NCBI GenBank assembly: GCA_002483085.1
Contig: DLHF01000063.1
Coordinates: forward strand, 1-64,000
Origin: Ignavibacteria bacterium UBA7675
GTDB taxonomy: Bacteria; Bacteroidota; Ignavibacteria; Kapaibacteriales; UB7675
Direction of reading: 5' to 3'
DNA length: 64,000 nt
A program made the translations under genes and the position numbers. A model generated the notes under the pieces. It saw nothing but the letters and a program-made list of their open reading frames with translations, had not been told where the DNA came from and made no database searches. Positions 51,198 to 59,135 of this stretch are shown here, piece by piece. Position 1 is the first letter of the stretch. Each line of letters opens with the position of its first letter.

Positions 51198-51550
51198 GCG
51201 ACTTAAAATTTCAGGCAGAATGGCGGGACGATTGCCAGGGCAAGAAAGATTACGATGGTGATATCCTGTCGATAAGTACGCGGTACTGGCCGCGTGGTGG
51301 TGGCTTCAGCATCATAGGTGCAACCGGTTGGCAGGACAACCCAACACAGAAGAAGCCGAGCGCCACGTCGGAGCTGTTGCTGCGCATCAAAGGTGGTGTC
51401 TTGGAAGACAGCATCTGCCTGTCCTCACAGGATTTCGAGGCTGAGACAGAAGAGGAAGTAAAAACGCAAATGGAACGATGGGCACAGGATCGGATGGATG
51501 AAATTGTAGGGCTGTTGAGAACCAAGTATAAAATAGCCACCGTTCACTAA
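51194..51550 (+). CDS. Last early gene, unknown, ending inside the right-end repeats
   Basis: 118 residues from ATG 51194 (overlapping the MuF stop, ATGA). Sequence MSDLKFQAEWRDDCQGKKDYDGD... RYWPRGGGFSIIG... ends KIATVH. The last codons and the TAA stop are formed by the first right-end transposase-binding repeat (CGTTCACTAA). Function unknown. Confidence 0.65.
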   Translation: MSDLKFQAEWRDDCQGKKDYDGDILSISTRYWPRGGGFSIIGATGWQDNPTQKKPSATSELLLRIKGGVLEDSICLSSQDFEAETEEEVKTQMERWAQDRMDEIVGLLRTKYKIATVH

Positions 51551-51617
51551 TTAACGTTCCGTAATATCCGTAATTGATTTTCGCCACCGTTCACTAATTA
51601 ACGTTCCGTAATATCCG
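51536..51617 (+). repeat. 35-bp direct repeat in the right-end region
   Basis: Two exact copies (51536-51570, 51583-51617) of a unit beginning GCCACCGTTCACTAATTA and ending with GTAATATCCG. Each contains a full 13-bp transposase motif in left-end orientation. The unit spacing is 47 bp. Short extra GTAATATCCG copies continue to about 51650. Confidence 0.85.
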
Positions 51618-51847
51618 AAATCCCCCTTCCGTAATATCCGTAATATCCGAAATCCCCCGCCTGTACTTCTGTTGAAATTGCCGTTTTTTCGCAAAATTAA
51701 AGGAAGGCTTTGTTTGAGCCCGGCAACCGGCGCACCAGATCGACCCGTCGAGAGTGGTGTGCGGACAATTATTTGCCAATAATTAGTGAACGACACCCCG
51801 AATTTCGCTAAATTTCCCCGGTCTCAGTAACAACTAATTAGTGAACG
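51541..51847. repeat. Right-end transposase-binding site array (four copies)
   Basis: The 13-bp motif occurs at 51541-51553 and 51588-51600 (direct) and, inverted, at 51780-51792 and 51835-51847. The outer inverted copy is the terminal repeat and ends the element at 51851. The arrangement resembles Mu right-end sites R1-R3 but with two internal direct copies in the opposite sense. Confidence 0.8.
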
Positions 51848-51851
51848 CTCC

Positions 51852-51857
51852 CTATGG
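51852..51857. repeat. Right copy of direct repeat flanking the prophage
   Basis: CTATGG, matching 18331-18336. Consistent with target-site duplication made when the phage inserted. Confidence 0.7.
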
Positions 51858-52194
51858 CTGCGGTAAGAATCTGTAGCACGGGCGTTTTTTTCAGAAGTTC
51901 CGCCGCTGTCACCGGTCGCACAATCCGTTCTTCGGCTGGCCAAAAGCCTTTCGCTGGTGTGGAAATCGGAGGCGAAAGGTCGAAAGAACACATCTGCGTG
52001 CATCTGGTGCATACAGGTTGCCTGCGTTACGCCAGCACTATGCGGAAGGCGGGTGGACTACAACGCGGCGGATATGCAGCGCGGTGCAAAGACTAACAGC
52101 ATGGGCAGCGACCAAAGCGCAAAAGATGTCTCTATCTCTATAGTTTGGCTTTGTTGGCGGAATTGGACAACTTCCTGTTATTCGGAATACATCT
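51858..52194. repeat. 337-bp gap holding copy B of the dispersed repeat
   Basis: Host DNA between the prophage end and the subtilase gene. Contains GCACGGGCG and GCTGTCACCGGTCGCA (51905-51920), then GATATGCAGCGCGGTGCA near 52071-52088, both shared with 13989-14352. An 80-residue frame across it is not reproduced by the other copy, so I do not call a gene. Confidence 0.55.
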
Positions 52195-55056
52195 ATGAAA
52201 AACTCGTTTTTGCGCTCGTCTGTGGTGCGCCTTGTGATGCTGTGCTGTCTTCCTGTGGCTGCTCTTGCTGGTAAGGAAGATGCTCGGCGTGTAGTGCCCA
52301 ACACTGTGCTTGTAAGGCTCGTGCCGGGCGCAGTTACTATTGGCCAGGCTGGGTCGGTTGTCGGTGCTCCCGAAGTATATGCCAGCCGCCAGCTCTTAGC
52401 CGACAAGCAGAGCATATTGGCAAATACGGCACTTCGCAAGCGCATGGGAGTGCTTTCTGATAAGCGACTGGCGGAAATGATAAAGGCCGAACAACCGCTT
52501 TTACGCACCTTTGTCCTGAGATACGCAGGCGACGAAGACCCTATCAGCTTTGCGCAGCGCCTGATGAAAAACAATCCCGCTGTTGAGCGTGCCGAGCCTT
52601 CCTATATTCCCCGGCAGTTGAGCCCACCCAACGATCCGATGCTCAGCCAGCAGGAGATGCTCGGAGTTATACACGCACTGGAAGCATGGGATATCTACGA
52701 CGGCGACGCTTCGATGGCTGTGGCGGTGAGCGACGACGGTGTGAACCAGCAGCACGAAGACCTCATCAACTCGCTTTACGTCAATACCGGCGAGATACCA
52801 AACAACGGTATCGACGACGACAACAATGGCTATATCGATGACTACAATGGTTATAATTTTGCCGCTGGCGATGACGACCGGCCTTGGGGCGACACATACA
52901 ATACGCGCCAGCATGGTACGAGCGTAGCCGGAGTACTCGGCGCTACAGCGAACAACAATATTGGCACTGCTGGCGTGGCTGGTAAGTGCAAAATATTTCC
53001 GCTCAAAATTGCTCCATTTGGCACACAATCGCTCGACTACGGCTATGAGTCTATTATTTATGCCGCAGTTAATGGCTTTAAGGTGCTGAACTGTAGTTGG
53101 GGTATTGATATTTATTCTGATATCAACCAGTCGATCATTGATTTTGCAGTGAGCCGCGACGTGGCAATTGTAGCTGCGGGTGGCAACGACGGCGACTCGC
53201 GGCTTGTGTTCCCGGCAGCGTACAATGGCGTGATGGGCGTAGCAAATAGCTGGCCGGACGACTACTTGTACAGCGGTTCTGCCTATGGTGCCCATGTAGA
53301 TATTACTGCACCGGGAGAAGGCACAATAAGCACTGCAAATTCTGGCTACACGACTTTTGGTGGTACCTCGGGCGCTGCCCCTATTGTATCGGGAGCGCTG
53401 GCTATTGTGCGTGCACAGCACCCGGAGCTTACAGCGCCACAGGCTATCGAATTTCTCCGCCGCTGTACCGATGATATTACAGCGCAGAACATCGACAAAG
53501 CAGGGCTTGTGCCGGGACGCCTGAATATGCTCAAGGCTGTTACACTCAACCCATTCGACCAACCGGGCGTAGCGCTTATATCGTATGAAATGGCCGATGC
53601 TATTGGTACGATCACAAATCGATTCTCCACCGGAGAGGATATCCATCTTGCGGTGACACTGAAAAATTATCTCGCGGCTACTCCCGGTGTGTTGTGCTCG
53701 CTGTCGGTGCTTTCGGATCCCGATGGAAGCCTACAGATTCTTGAAGGCGAAGTGCTCACACCGGCTCTGGCTTCCGGGCAGACGGCTACTGTCGGTGGAT
53801 TCACCCTGAAAAAATTAAAGGAAAATACATCGACGGTGTTTCTGCGCGTAGATATGGCCAGCGACAACGACTACAACAGCTATTTTATTATTCCCTTCCG
53901 TCCATCGCTGGGATTTACTGTATTCAGCAACGACTCATTAGAATTCGCGATGACCGATGGCGGGCAGATAGGCTTCGAGAACCGCATGAAATACCCCGAG
54001 GATCGGGGATTCCATCTTCAATCGTTTGGTAATTTCCTGTTCGAAGGTGGTATCATGGCCTGCGAAGGTGGAAGCCGGGTAGTAAGCGCCACGCGCAGCC
54101 ATCTGTGGGATGGATTAGAGCAAACCACAGCAGTGGATCACGATTTTGCAGTGCTCAAGACGTTTACTGCACCCGACCGCAACACGGGTGTAATTCGCGA
54201 CGAAAACGCATCGAGCCCGATTGGCCTGGAAATACAGCAGCGCGTGCGTATTCCCTCGCCGAGCAGCCGTATCACTGCCGTAGATATCGATGTTAGAAAT
54301 GTTTCCGGCTCCGTGCTGAACGATGTATCCACAGGATATTTTTTCGATTGGGATATTGGGCGCTACGGCGAAGACAACACCATGGAAATTGTGTATGATG
54401 GCGTAATGAGTTCCGGTGTACAGATGGTGTGGGGAGTGGCTTCACGTCCCGGCCCTTATCCAGTTGTCGGCTGTGGTGTATATACAAGCAACCAGTCTGC
54501 TGTACGCCAGTTTGCAGAATTTGACAACTACAGCAATAGCGCCGCCAATCCTTTGAATACCGGTACAGGATTTGCGATAGAAGATAAAATTCGCTCACTC
54601 ACAAGCGGCAGAGCGCTCCATTACGACGGTTCGGGCGACGTTGGTTGCGTAGCTGGCATGCTGTTCCCCGGCGAATGGCAACCGGGTGAAACGCGCAGCT
54701 TTACGCTTCTACTCGGTGCAGCCTGGACGCAGGAAGAGCTACAGCAATCACTTGATGCCTATTGGGTGGCAACTGCTGTAAGCGAGCCGGAGCCTGTGCT
54801 TGGTGCTATACAACTGCAGCCCCAGCCCGCACAGGATTTTATGGATGTTGTTGGTTCTGCCACAGGCTCGTATGCAACGCTGGCCGTACTCAATGCGCTG
54901 GGTATGCCTGTGCAAGAGCCTTTTTCCGTGCCTGCCGATGGCGAGCATTTTCGTGCGCGTATGGATATCCATAGGCTTGCTTCCGGCGTGTACTTTCTCC
55001 GTGTGAGCGATGGAGCCGGGCAATCTGTTTCTGTACCCTTTGTTATTGTTAAATAG
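52195..55056 (+). CDS. Secreted subtilisin-like (S8) serine protease with T9SS sorting domain
   Basis: 953 residues. Residues 1-25 form a signal peptide (SVVRLVMLCCLPVAALAG). A pro-region follows (about 30-150). The S8 catalytic domain has Asp in AVAVSDDGVNQQHEDL (about 178), His in TRQHGTSVAGVLGA (about 240) and Ser in FGGTSGAAPIVSGALAIV (about 390). A Ca-binding-like stretch (GIDDDNNGYIDDYNGYNF) lies after the Asp. Residues about 450-860 are beta domains. The C-terminal 85 residues form a T9SS type A sorting domain (LQPQPAQDFMDVV... LASGVYFLRVSDGAGQSVSVPFVIVK). Likely exported and surface-attached or released; a nutrient or processing protease. Confidence 0.93.
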   Translation: MKNSFLRSSVVRLVMLCCLPVAALAGKEDARRVVPNTVLVRLVPGAVTIGQAGSVVGAPEVYASRQLLADKQSILANTALRKRMGVLSDKRLAEMIKAEQPLLRTFVLRYAGDEDPISFAQRLMKNNPAVERAEPSYIPRQLSPPNDPMLSQQEMLGVIHALEAWDIYDGDASMAVAVSDDGVNQQHEDLINSLYVNTGEIPNNGIDDDNNGYIDDYNGYNFAAGDDDRPWGDTYNTRQHGTSVAGVLGATANNNIGTAGVAGKCKIFPLKIAPFGTQSLDYGYESIIYAAVNGFKVLNCSWGIDIYSDINQSIIDFAVSRDVAIVAAGGNDGDSRLVFPAAYNGVMGVANSWPDDYLYSGSAYGAHVDITAPGEGTISTANSGYTTFGGTSGAAPIVSGALAIVRAQHPELTAPQAIEFLRRCTDDITAQNIDKAGLVPGRLNMLKAVTLNPFDQPGVALISYEMADAIGTITNRFSTGEDIHLAVTLKNYLAATPGVLCSLSVLSDPDGSLQILEGEVLTPALASGQTATVGGFTLKKLKENTSTVFLRVDMASDNDYNSYFIIPFRPSLGFTVFSNDSLEFAMTDGGQIGFENRMKYPEDRGFHLQSFGNFLFEGGIMACEGGSRVVSATRSHLWDGLEQTTAVDHDFAVLKTFTAPDRNTGVIRDENASSPIGLEIQQRVRIPSPSSRITAVDIDVRNVSGSVLNDVSTGYFFDWDIGRYGEDNTMEIVYDGVMSSGVQMVWGVASRPGPYPVVGCGVYTSNQSAVRQFAEFDNYSNSAANPLNTGTGFAIEDKIRSLTSGRALHYDGSGDVGCVAGMLFPGEWQPGETRSFTLLLGAAWTQEELQQSLDAYWVATAVSEPEPVLGAIQLQPQPAQDFMDVVGSATGSYATLAVLNALGMPVQEPFSVPADGEHFRARMDIHRLASGVYFLRVSDGAGQSVSVPFVIVK

Positions 55057-55213
55057 ATGTAATAGGAACTTTCGGTTTGTGCAAACGGAAAAAAGTCGTA
55101 ATTTTTCCGACCCAGCGCACACCGCGTATCTTAATTGTACACATGTATGTTCTCTAATATCAATGCCTGCCTGCTTAGGTGGTTGGCAGCGATTTTCCAG
55201 TACTAAAAAACGT
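55057..55213. other. Intergenic gap with short hairpin
   Basis: A short dyad (CGGAAAAA ... TTTTTCCG, about 55085-55108) follows the subtilase stop and may be a weak terminator. Promoter for the enoyl-CoA hydratase is expected here. Nothing else seen. Confidence 0.4.
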
Positions 55214-55972
55214 ATGGACTATTTGCTTGTAGATCGGCACAATGGTGTCGCTGAAATAACATTAAATCGGCCTGATAAACGCAACGCCCTCAGTCCTGGA
55301 TTGGTGGGAGAACTGCGGGATGTCTTGGCCGACTTACGCAAGGACGATTCCGTAAAGGTGTTGGTATTACAGGGCAGTGGCAAAGCATTCTGTGCTGGCG
55401 CCGACCTCGCTTATCTTCAGCAGCTTGCGGATTTTTCTGTATTAGAAAACATGAGCGATTCCCGACACCTGCAGGAAACTCTTCATGCGCTGTACACATT
55501 CCCCCGGCCTGTCATTGCAAAAGTTCACGGCCCGGCTATTGCCGGAGGATGCGGCCTTGCTACGGTTTGCGACTTTATTGTGGCAGGGCGTGAGCGGGCT
55601 GTCTTCGGGTATTCCGAAGTGAAAATCGGCTTTATACCTGCCATTGTGATGGTGTATCTCGTGCGCAAAATTGGCGATACCCAAGCCCGTCGTCTGCTGC
55701 TGAGCGCCGAGCAGATTTCGGCAGATGAGGCGCTGCGGCTCGGCCTGATTACCCATGTTGCAGAGGATGCTGCGCTTGATACTGCTGTACAATCGCTGGT
55801 AGATACCCTGCTTGCCAATAGCTCTTCGGCGATGATGCTCACAAAGGAAATGCTGAATAATGTCCACGGTATGTCGCTCGATGCCGGGCTGCGCTATGCC
55901 TCGTCGATGAATGCACTGGCTCGCCAGACTGACGACTGCCGCAATGGTATTGCTCGATTCTTAAACAAGTGA
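55214..55972 (+). CDS. Enoyl-CoA hydratase/isomerase family protein
   Basis: 252 residues from MDYLLVDRHNGVAEITLNRPDKRNALSP; the upstream frame belongs to the leader. Crotonase-fold signatures: GSGKAFCAGADLAYLQ (oxyanion hole), KVHGPAIAGGCGLATVCDFIVAGRERAVFGYSEVKIGFIPAIV (second oxyanion Gly and the active Glu region), and AMMLTKEMLNNVHG. Probable role in fatty acid or amino acid degradation. No neighbouring beta-oxidation genes, so the exact substrate is unknown. Confidence 0.92.
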   Translation: MDYLLVDRHNGVAEITLNRPDKRNALSPGLVGELRDVLADLRKDDSVKVLVLQGSGKAFCAGADLAYLQQLADFSVLENMSDSRHLQETLHALYTFPRPVIAKVHGPAIAGGCGLATVCDFIVAGRERAVFGYSEVKIGFIPAIVMVYLVRKIGDTQARRLLLSAEQISADEALRLGLITHVAEDAALDTAVQSLVDTLLANSSSAMMLTKEMLNNVHGMSLDAGLRYASSMNALARQTDDCRNGIARFLNK

Positions 55973-56049
55973 TAACTGCAACTGCGCTCTGGTGTTGCTG
56001 ATTTACAATTTTTAATACTGTATTATTCTACTATTTTTTCGGATTCACT

Positions 56050-56820
56050 ATGAAGCATTTCTTCCCTACTCCCACCCTTCACAAGTGTGTTGTTTTCTGT
56101 CTTATAGCGTTTTTCGCTTGTGGCCTCTCTTCTGCAATTGCCGGGCAGACCACTGTTCTGCTTCAGGGCAAATTGATGGACGAAAAAACCGGCCAGCCTG
56201 TAGAAGCAAGGTATGTAATTGCTACGCCGTCTGGCAAAAATCTCAAAGGTAAATCCACTGCCGATGGCTCCTTTAAGCAGGTGCTTAATGCAGGCGAAAG
56301 CTATACAATTACTTTTAATGATTACAATGTCGTGAAAACGGCCTCTGGGTTCTCCATGCCCGCTTCTGATAAATACTACGAAGAGAAGAAAGAGTTCCGC
56401 GTGCGTATGTTGCGTACTGGCGACCAACTCCTGTCGATAGTCGGATTTGACAAAAGCCAGTCTTCGCTCACGACCGCCGCTGTAAGCGAACTCACAAAAA
56501 TTGCCGAGCTCCTGAAGGAAAACCGTAGTATTGAAATCAACATGACTGTTGCTGCCGACGAGCTGCCCAAAAAGCAAGCGCCAAAGGCTAAAGCCAAAAA
56601 GCAGAAAAAGGGCAAAAAAGCTGATGTGGTAGCAGAAGAAGCCCCGGCTACAGATGCCTCTGTATCGTTAGTGCAGGCCCGGGCAGATGCTCTGCGCAAG
56701 CAGATGGAGCAATTCGACGCTTCTATCGTTAAACGTATAACATTTATCAACAGCCCTTCTCCCAGCGCCAGCGCTACGCTTGTTGTCGATATTGGCCAAG
56801 TGAAAAATAAATTTGAATAA
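56050..56820 (+). CDS. Exported OmpA-like protein with lysine-rich insert
   Basis: 256 residues. Signal peptide near residues 10-33 (VVFCLIAFFACGLSSAIAG). A carboxypeptidase-regulatory-like beta domain (LQGKLMDEKTGQPVEARYVIATPSGKNLKGKSTADGSFKQVLNAGESYTI) follows, then an OmpA C-terminal-type domain (IVGFDKSQSSLTTAAVSELTKIAELLKENRSIEINMTV ... VQARADALRKQM). Its middle is broken by a highly basic insert (KKQAPKAKAKKQKKGKKAD). The peptidoglycan-binding Asp/Arg residues are not clearly conserved. Likely envelope-anchoring, function unproven. Confidence 0.75.
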   Translation: MKHFFPTPTLHKCVVFCLIAFFACGLSSAIAGQTTVLLQGKLMDEKTGQPVEARYVIATPSGKNLKGKSTADGSFKQVLNAGESYTITFNDYNVVKTASGFSMPASDKYYEEKKEFRVRMLRTGDQLLSIVGFDKSQSSLTTAAVSELTKIAELLKENRSIEINMTVAADELPKKQAPKAKAKKQKKGKKADVVAEEAPATDASVSLVQARADALRKQMEQFDASIVKRITFINSPSPSASATLVVDIGQVKNKFE

Positions 56821-56912
56821 GGGTGTTGGCGAGATCAGGCAGAAGGCTGTGCGATGACAGGCCCGGCTGTGTGATACGGCGGGGATTCTCTCGAAAATAA
56901 AGGAGATGTATC

Positions 56913-57608
56913 ATGAGTGGAAAAATGATCGAGTTTCAAGGGAATGGCACAACATATCGAGGTTATTGTTCGCCTGCGTTCAACCGCGGTCCCGGTATTA
57001 TTGTGATACAGGAATGGTGGGGGCTTGTCGACCACATCAAAGATCTGTGTGACCGATTTGCTGCAGCCGGTTTCACTGCCTTTGCTCCAGACTTTTATCA
57101 CGGCAAAGAAACAAAATCGCCCGATGAAGCCGGGAAGATGATGATGTCGCTGAATATCGACGACGCTTCCAAGGTGATAGAAGGCGCTATTGGGGAATTG
57201 CTGAAACAGTACGAGTGTACGAGCGAAACGGTGGGTGTCGTAGGTTTCTGCATGGGCGGACAACTCGCTTTGTATGCTGCTGCTGCGAATCCCGACCGTG
57301 TTTCGGCTTGTGTGGACTTCTACGGATTTCCTTTTCATCCGGATATCAAACCACCTTTCGACCAGATGAAAGCGGCGGTTCTTGCGTTTTTCGGTGAAAA
57401 CGACCACCTGGCAAACGCCGATGTCATTGCTTCTCTGCGCGGGCAGTTAGAGCAGGCGGGAGTTGATGTAGAAGTTGAGGTGTATGAGGACGCCGATCAT
57501 GCGTTCTTCAACGACACGCGCAAAGAAGTGTTCGACGAAGAAGCGGCTGAAGATGCTTGGAAGCGCATGCTGATTTTCTTCCGCAATCATGTGCCCAATG
57601 CAGCGTGA
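56913..57608 (+). CDS. Dienelactone hydrolase family protein
   Basis: 231 residues, alpha/beta hydrolase. Features: VIQEWWGLVDHIKDLCDRFAAAGFTAFAPDFYHG, nucleophile Cys in VGVVGFCMGGQLALYAA, Asp in FFGENDHLAN, and His in YEDADHAFFND. This is the DLH-type triad (Cys/Asp/His). It hydrolyses dienelactones or related esters; the actual substrate is unknown. An AAGGAGAT precedes the ATG, and a strong terminator follows. Confidence 0.93.
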   Translation: MSGKMIEFQGNGTTYRGYCSPAFNRGPGIIVIQEWWGLVDHIKDLCDRFAAAGFTAFAPDFYHGKETKSPDEAGKMMMSLNIDDASKVIEGAIGELLKQYECTSETVGVVGFCMGGQLALYAAAANPDRVSACVDFYGFPFHPDIKPPFDQMKAAVLAFFGENDHLANADVIASLRGQLEQAGVDVEVEVYEDADHAFFNDTRKEVFDEEAAEDAWKRMLIFFRNHVPNAA

Positions 57609-57634
57609 CAGCAGCAAATCCCATGAGAAACAGA

Positions 57635-57669
57635 AAACCCCGGTTGCAGTGTGCCGCCGGGGTTTTTTT
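57635..57669 (+). terminator. Rho-independent terminator after the dienelactone hydrolase gene
   Basis: Stem AAACCCCGG / CCGGGG followed by seven T on the plus strand. Strong, and on the transcript strand of the upstream gene. Confidence 0.85.
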
Positions 57670-57821
57670 CTTGTACAGCTCTCTGATCCGCAGAAGCGAT
57701 GATTGGCATAGGCGTCTTGTGCATGCTGCCGTGGCCAGTTGCTTCATCGGCGCATCGCTCCGGCGATAGCGAATTACTTGTGTCCGTATCGCATGATACC
57801 GAGCTATGTACTTGCTTCTGA

Positions 57822-58937
57822 TTACTTGATGAAGTCGTAGGAGTCGACGTACTCCATGTCGAAAGCTTCGGCCACACCGCGATAGGTGATATGTCCCTTG
57901 TAGGTATTGAGACCATAGCGCAGTTCTTCATTGCTGCGAATAGCTTCCTCATAGCCGAGATTTGCGATTTGGATCGCATAGGGAAGCGTAGCATTGGTAA
58001 GGCCGATTGTAGATGTAAAGGGAACTGCACCCGGCATATTTGCCACGCAATAGTGCACGATACCATCTACAGTATAAATCGGATCAGCGTGAGTTGTGGC
58101 CTTGCTTGTTTCGAAACAGCCACCTTGATCAATAGATACATCGACCAGAACGCTACCTTCGCGCATCTCGCCGAGCATCTCGCGTGTAACGAGGTAGGGA
58201 GCTTTTGCGCCCGGGATCAGGACGGCACCGATAACGAGATCGGCTGTTCTGATTGCTTCGCGGATATTATAGGGATTCGACATCATCGTTGTGATGTTTT
58301 TCGGCATTACATCATCGAGGTAGCGCAGGCGGTACAGATTGCTATCAAAAATTGTAACACGGGCGCCAAAGCCTGCTGCGATTTTTGCGGAGTTTGTACC
58401 CACAATACCACCGCCGAGCACCAGCACATTAGCCGGTTGGGTGCCCGGGATACCGCCGAGCAGTACACCGCGACCGCCCATTGTGCGTTCGAGGTATTTT
58501 GCACCTTCCTGGGGAGCCATACGTCCTGCAACTTCGCTCATCGGAATAAGCAGCGGCAGCGAGCCATCTTTGCGCTGCACTGTTTCGTAGGCAATCGTAA
58601 TGCTTTTGCTTTGCAGCATTGCATCGGTAAGCTCGCGCGATGCAGCGTAGTGGAAATAGGTAAATACAATCTGATTTTCGCGGATAAGGCCGTACTCTTG
58701 TGCAATCGGCTCTTTTACCTTCATAATCATATCCGCTCTGTCGAATACTTCTTTTGCCGTAGCTACGATTTCAGCGCCTGCTGCTACATAGCTGTCGTCG
58801 CTGAATCCGCTGCCTTTGCCGGCATTGGTTTCGATGAGGACGGTATGACCGTGTTGTTTAAGCGCCTCTACGCCGCTGGGAGCAAGCGCAACGCGGTTCT
58901 CGTTCGACTTGATTTCCTTGGGAACACCGATGATCAT
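57822..58937 (-). CDS. ald: Alanine dehydrogenase
   Basis: 371 residues from MIIGVPKEIKSNENRVALAPSGVEAL, the canonical start; the 22 codons upstream are not family-like. Converts L-alanine and NAD to pyruvate and ammonia. Signatures: ETNAGKGSGFSDDSYVAAGAEI, VFTYFHYAASRELT (substrate His), LPLLIPMSEVAGRMAPQEGAKYLE, the Rossmann VLGGGIVGTNSAKIAAGFGARVTIFD, VLIPGAKAPYLVT, DVSIDQGGCFETS, and NMPGAVPFTSTIGLTNATLPYAI. Normal family length. Monocistronic. Confidence 0.96.
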   Translation of the reverse strand: MIIGVPKEIKSNENRVALAPSGVEALKQHGHTVLIETNAGKGSGFSDDSYVAAGAEIVATAKEVFDRADMIMKVKEPIAQEYGLIRENQIVFTYFHYAASRELTDAMLQSKSITIAYETVQRKDGSLPLLIPMSEVAGRMAPQEGAKYLERTMGGRGVLLGGIPGTQPANVLVLGGGIVGTNSAKIAAGFGARVTIFDSNLYRLRYLDDVMPKNITTMMSNPYNIREAIRTADLVIGAVLIPGAKAPYLVTREMLGEMREGSVLVDVSIDQGGCFETSKATTHADPIYTVDGIVHYCVANMPGAVPFTSTIGLTNATLPYAIQIANLGYEEAIRSNEELRYGLNTYKGHITYRGVAEAFDMEYVDSYDFIK

Positions 58938-59135
58938 GACGAAATCCAGAATGATTGTAAGGAAAAATGCGAGATAGTCTCGGATGTTTATACGAAAGCC
59001 CAAATTTACATAAAATCTTCTTTCCCGGCGACGAGAATTTGGGTGGACGGCAAAACAACACGTGCTTTTAGAGCCTGATAAAACAAAAGCGCCCTGATAG
59101 AAAAGCAGGACGCTTGGCGGAAATTATCTGGATGC

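Larger units (their letters stand above)
18335..51851. mobile_element. Mu-type transposable prophage (siphovirus-like), about 33.5 kb
   Basis: The element is bounded by a 17-bp terminal inverted repeat (GGAGCGTTCACTAATTA and its complement) and flanked by CTAT. It encodes a MuA-like transposase, Gam, a DUF935-type portal, large terminase, MuF-like and gpG-like head proteins, scaffold, major capsid, TP901-type tape measure, tail chaperones, tail tip proteins, lysis genes and a repressor. No tail sheath or Mu-type baseplate genes are seen, so a non-contractile tail is likely, as in transposable phages B3 and D3112. Coding density is high, and no structural gene is visibly broken. The prophage is probably recent, although its transposase has unusual catalytic positions. 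It lies between the flavoprotein gene and the T9SS subtilase gene. Confidence 0.93.

Noticed and set aside
51536..51660. Possible CRISPR array from repeated units near the right end
   Set aside because: Only two full units with 12-bp spacing, no unique spacers of 30 bp, and no cas genes; the repeats contain the transposase motif.
18335..51851. Diversity-generating retroelement or retron inside the prophage
   Set aside because: No reverse transcriptase-like frame and no template/variable repeat pair was found in the tail fibre genes.
51854..52096. 80-residue frame in the repeat next to the prophage end
   Set aside because: The corresponding reading frame is shifted in the copy at 14.1 kb, so conservation seems to be at DNA level, not protein level.
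52501..53646. 381-residue antisense frame opposite the subtilase
   Set aside because: The sense strand carries a complete catalytic triad; the antisense text has no domain features.
57891..59078. 395-residue forward frame opposite alanine dehydrogenase
   Set aside because: Shadow of ald: Cys/His/Phe-rich with no motif, while ald is complete on the other strand.
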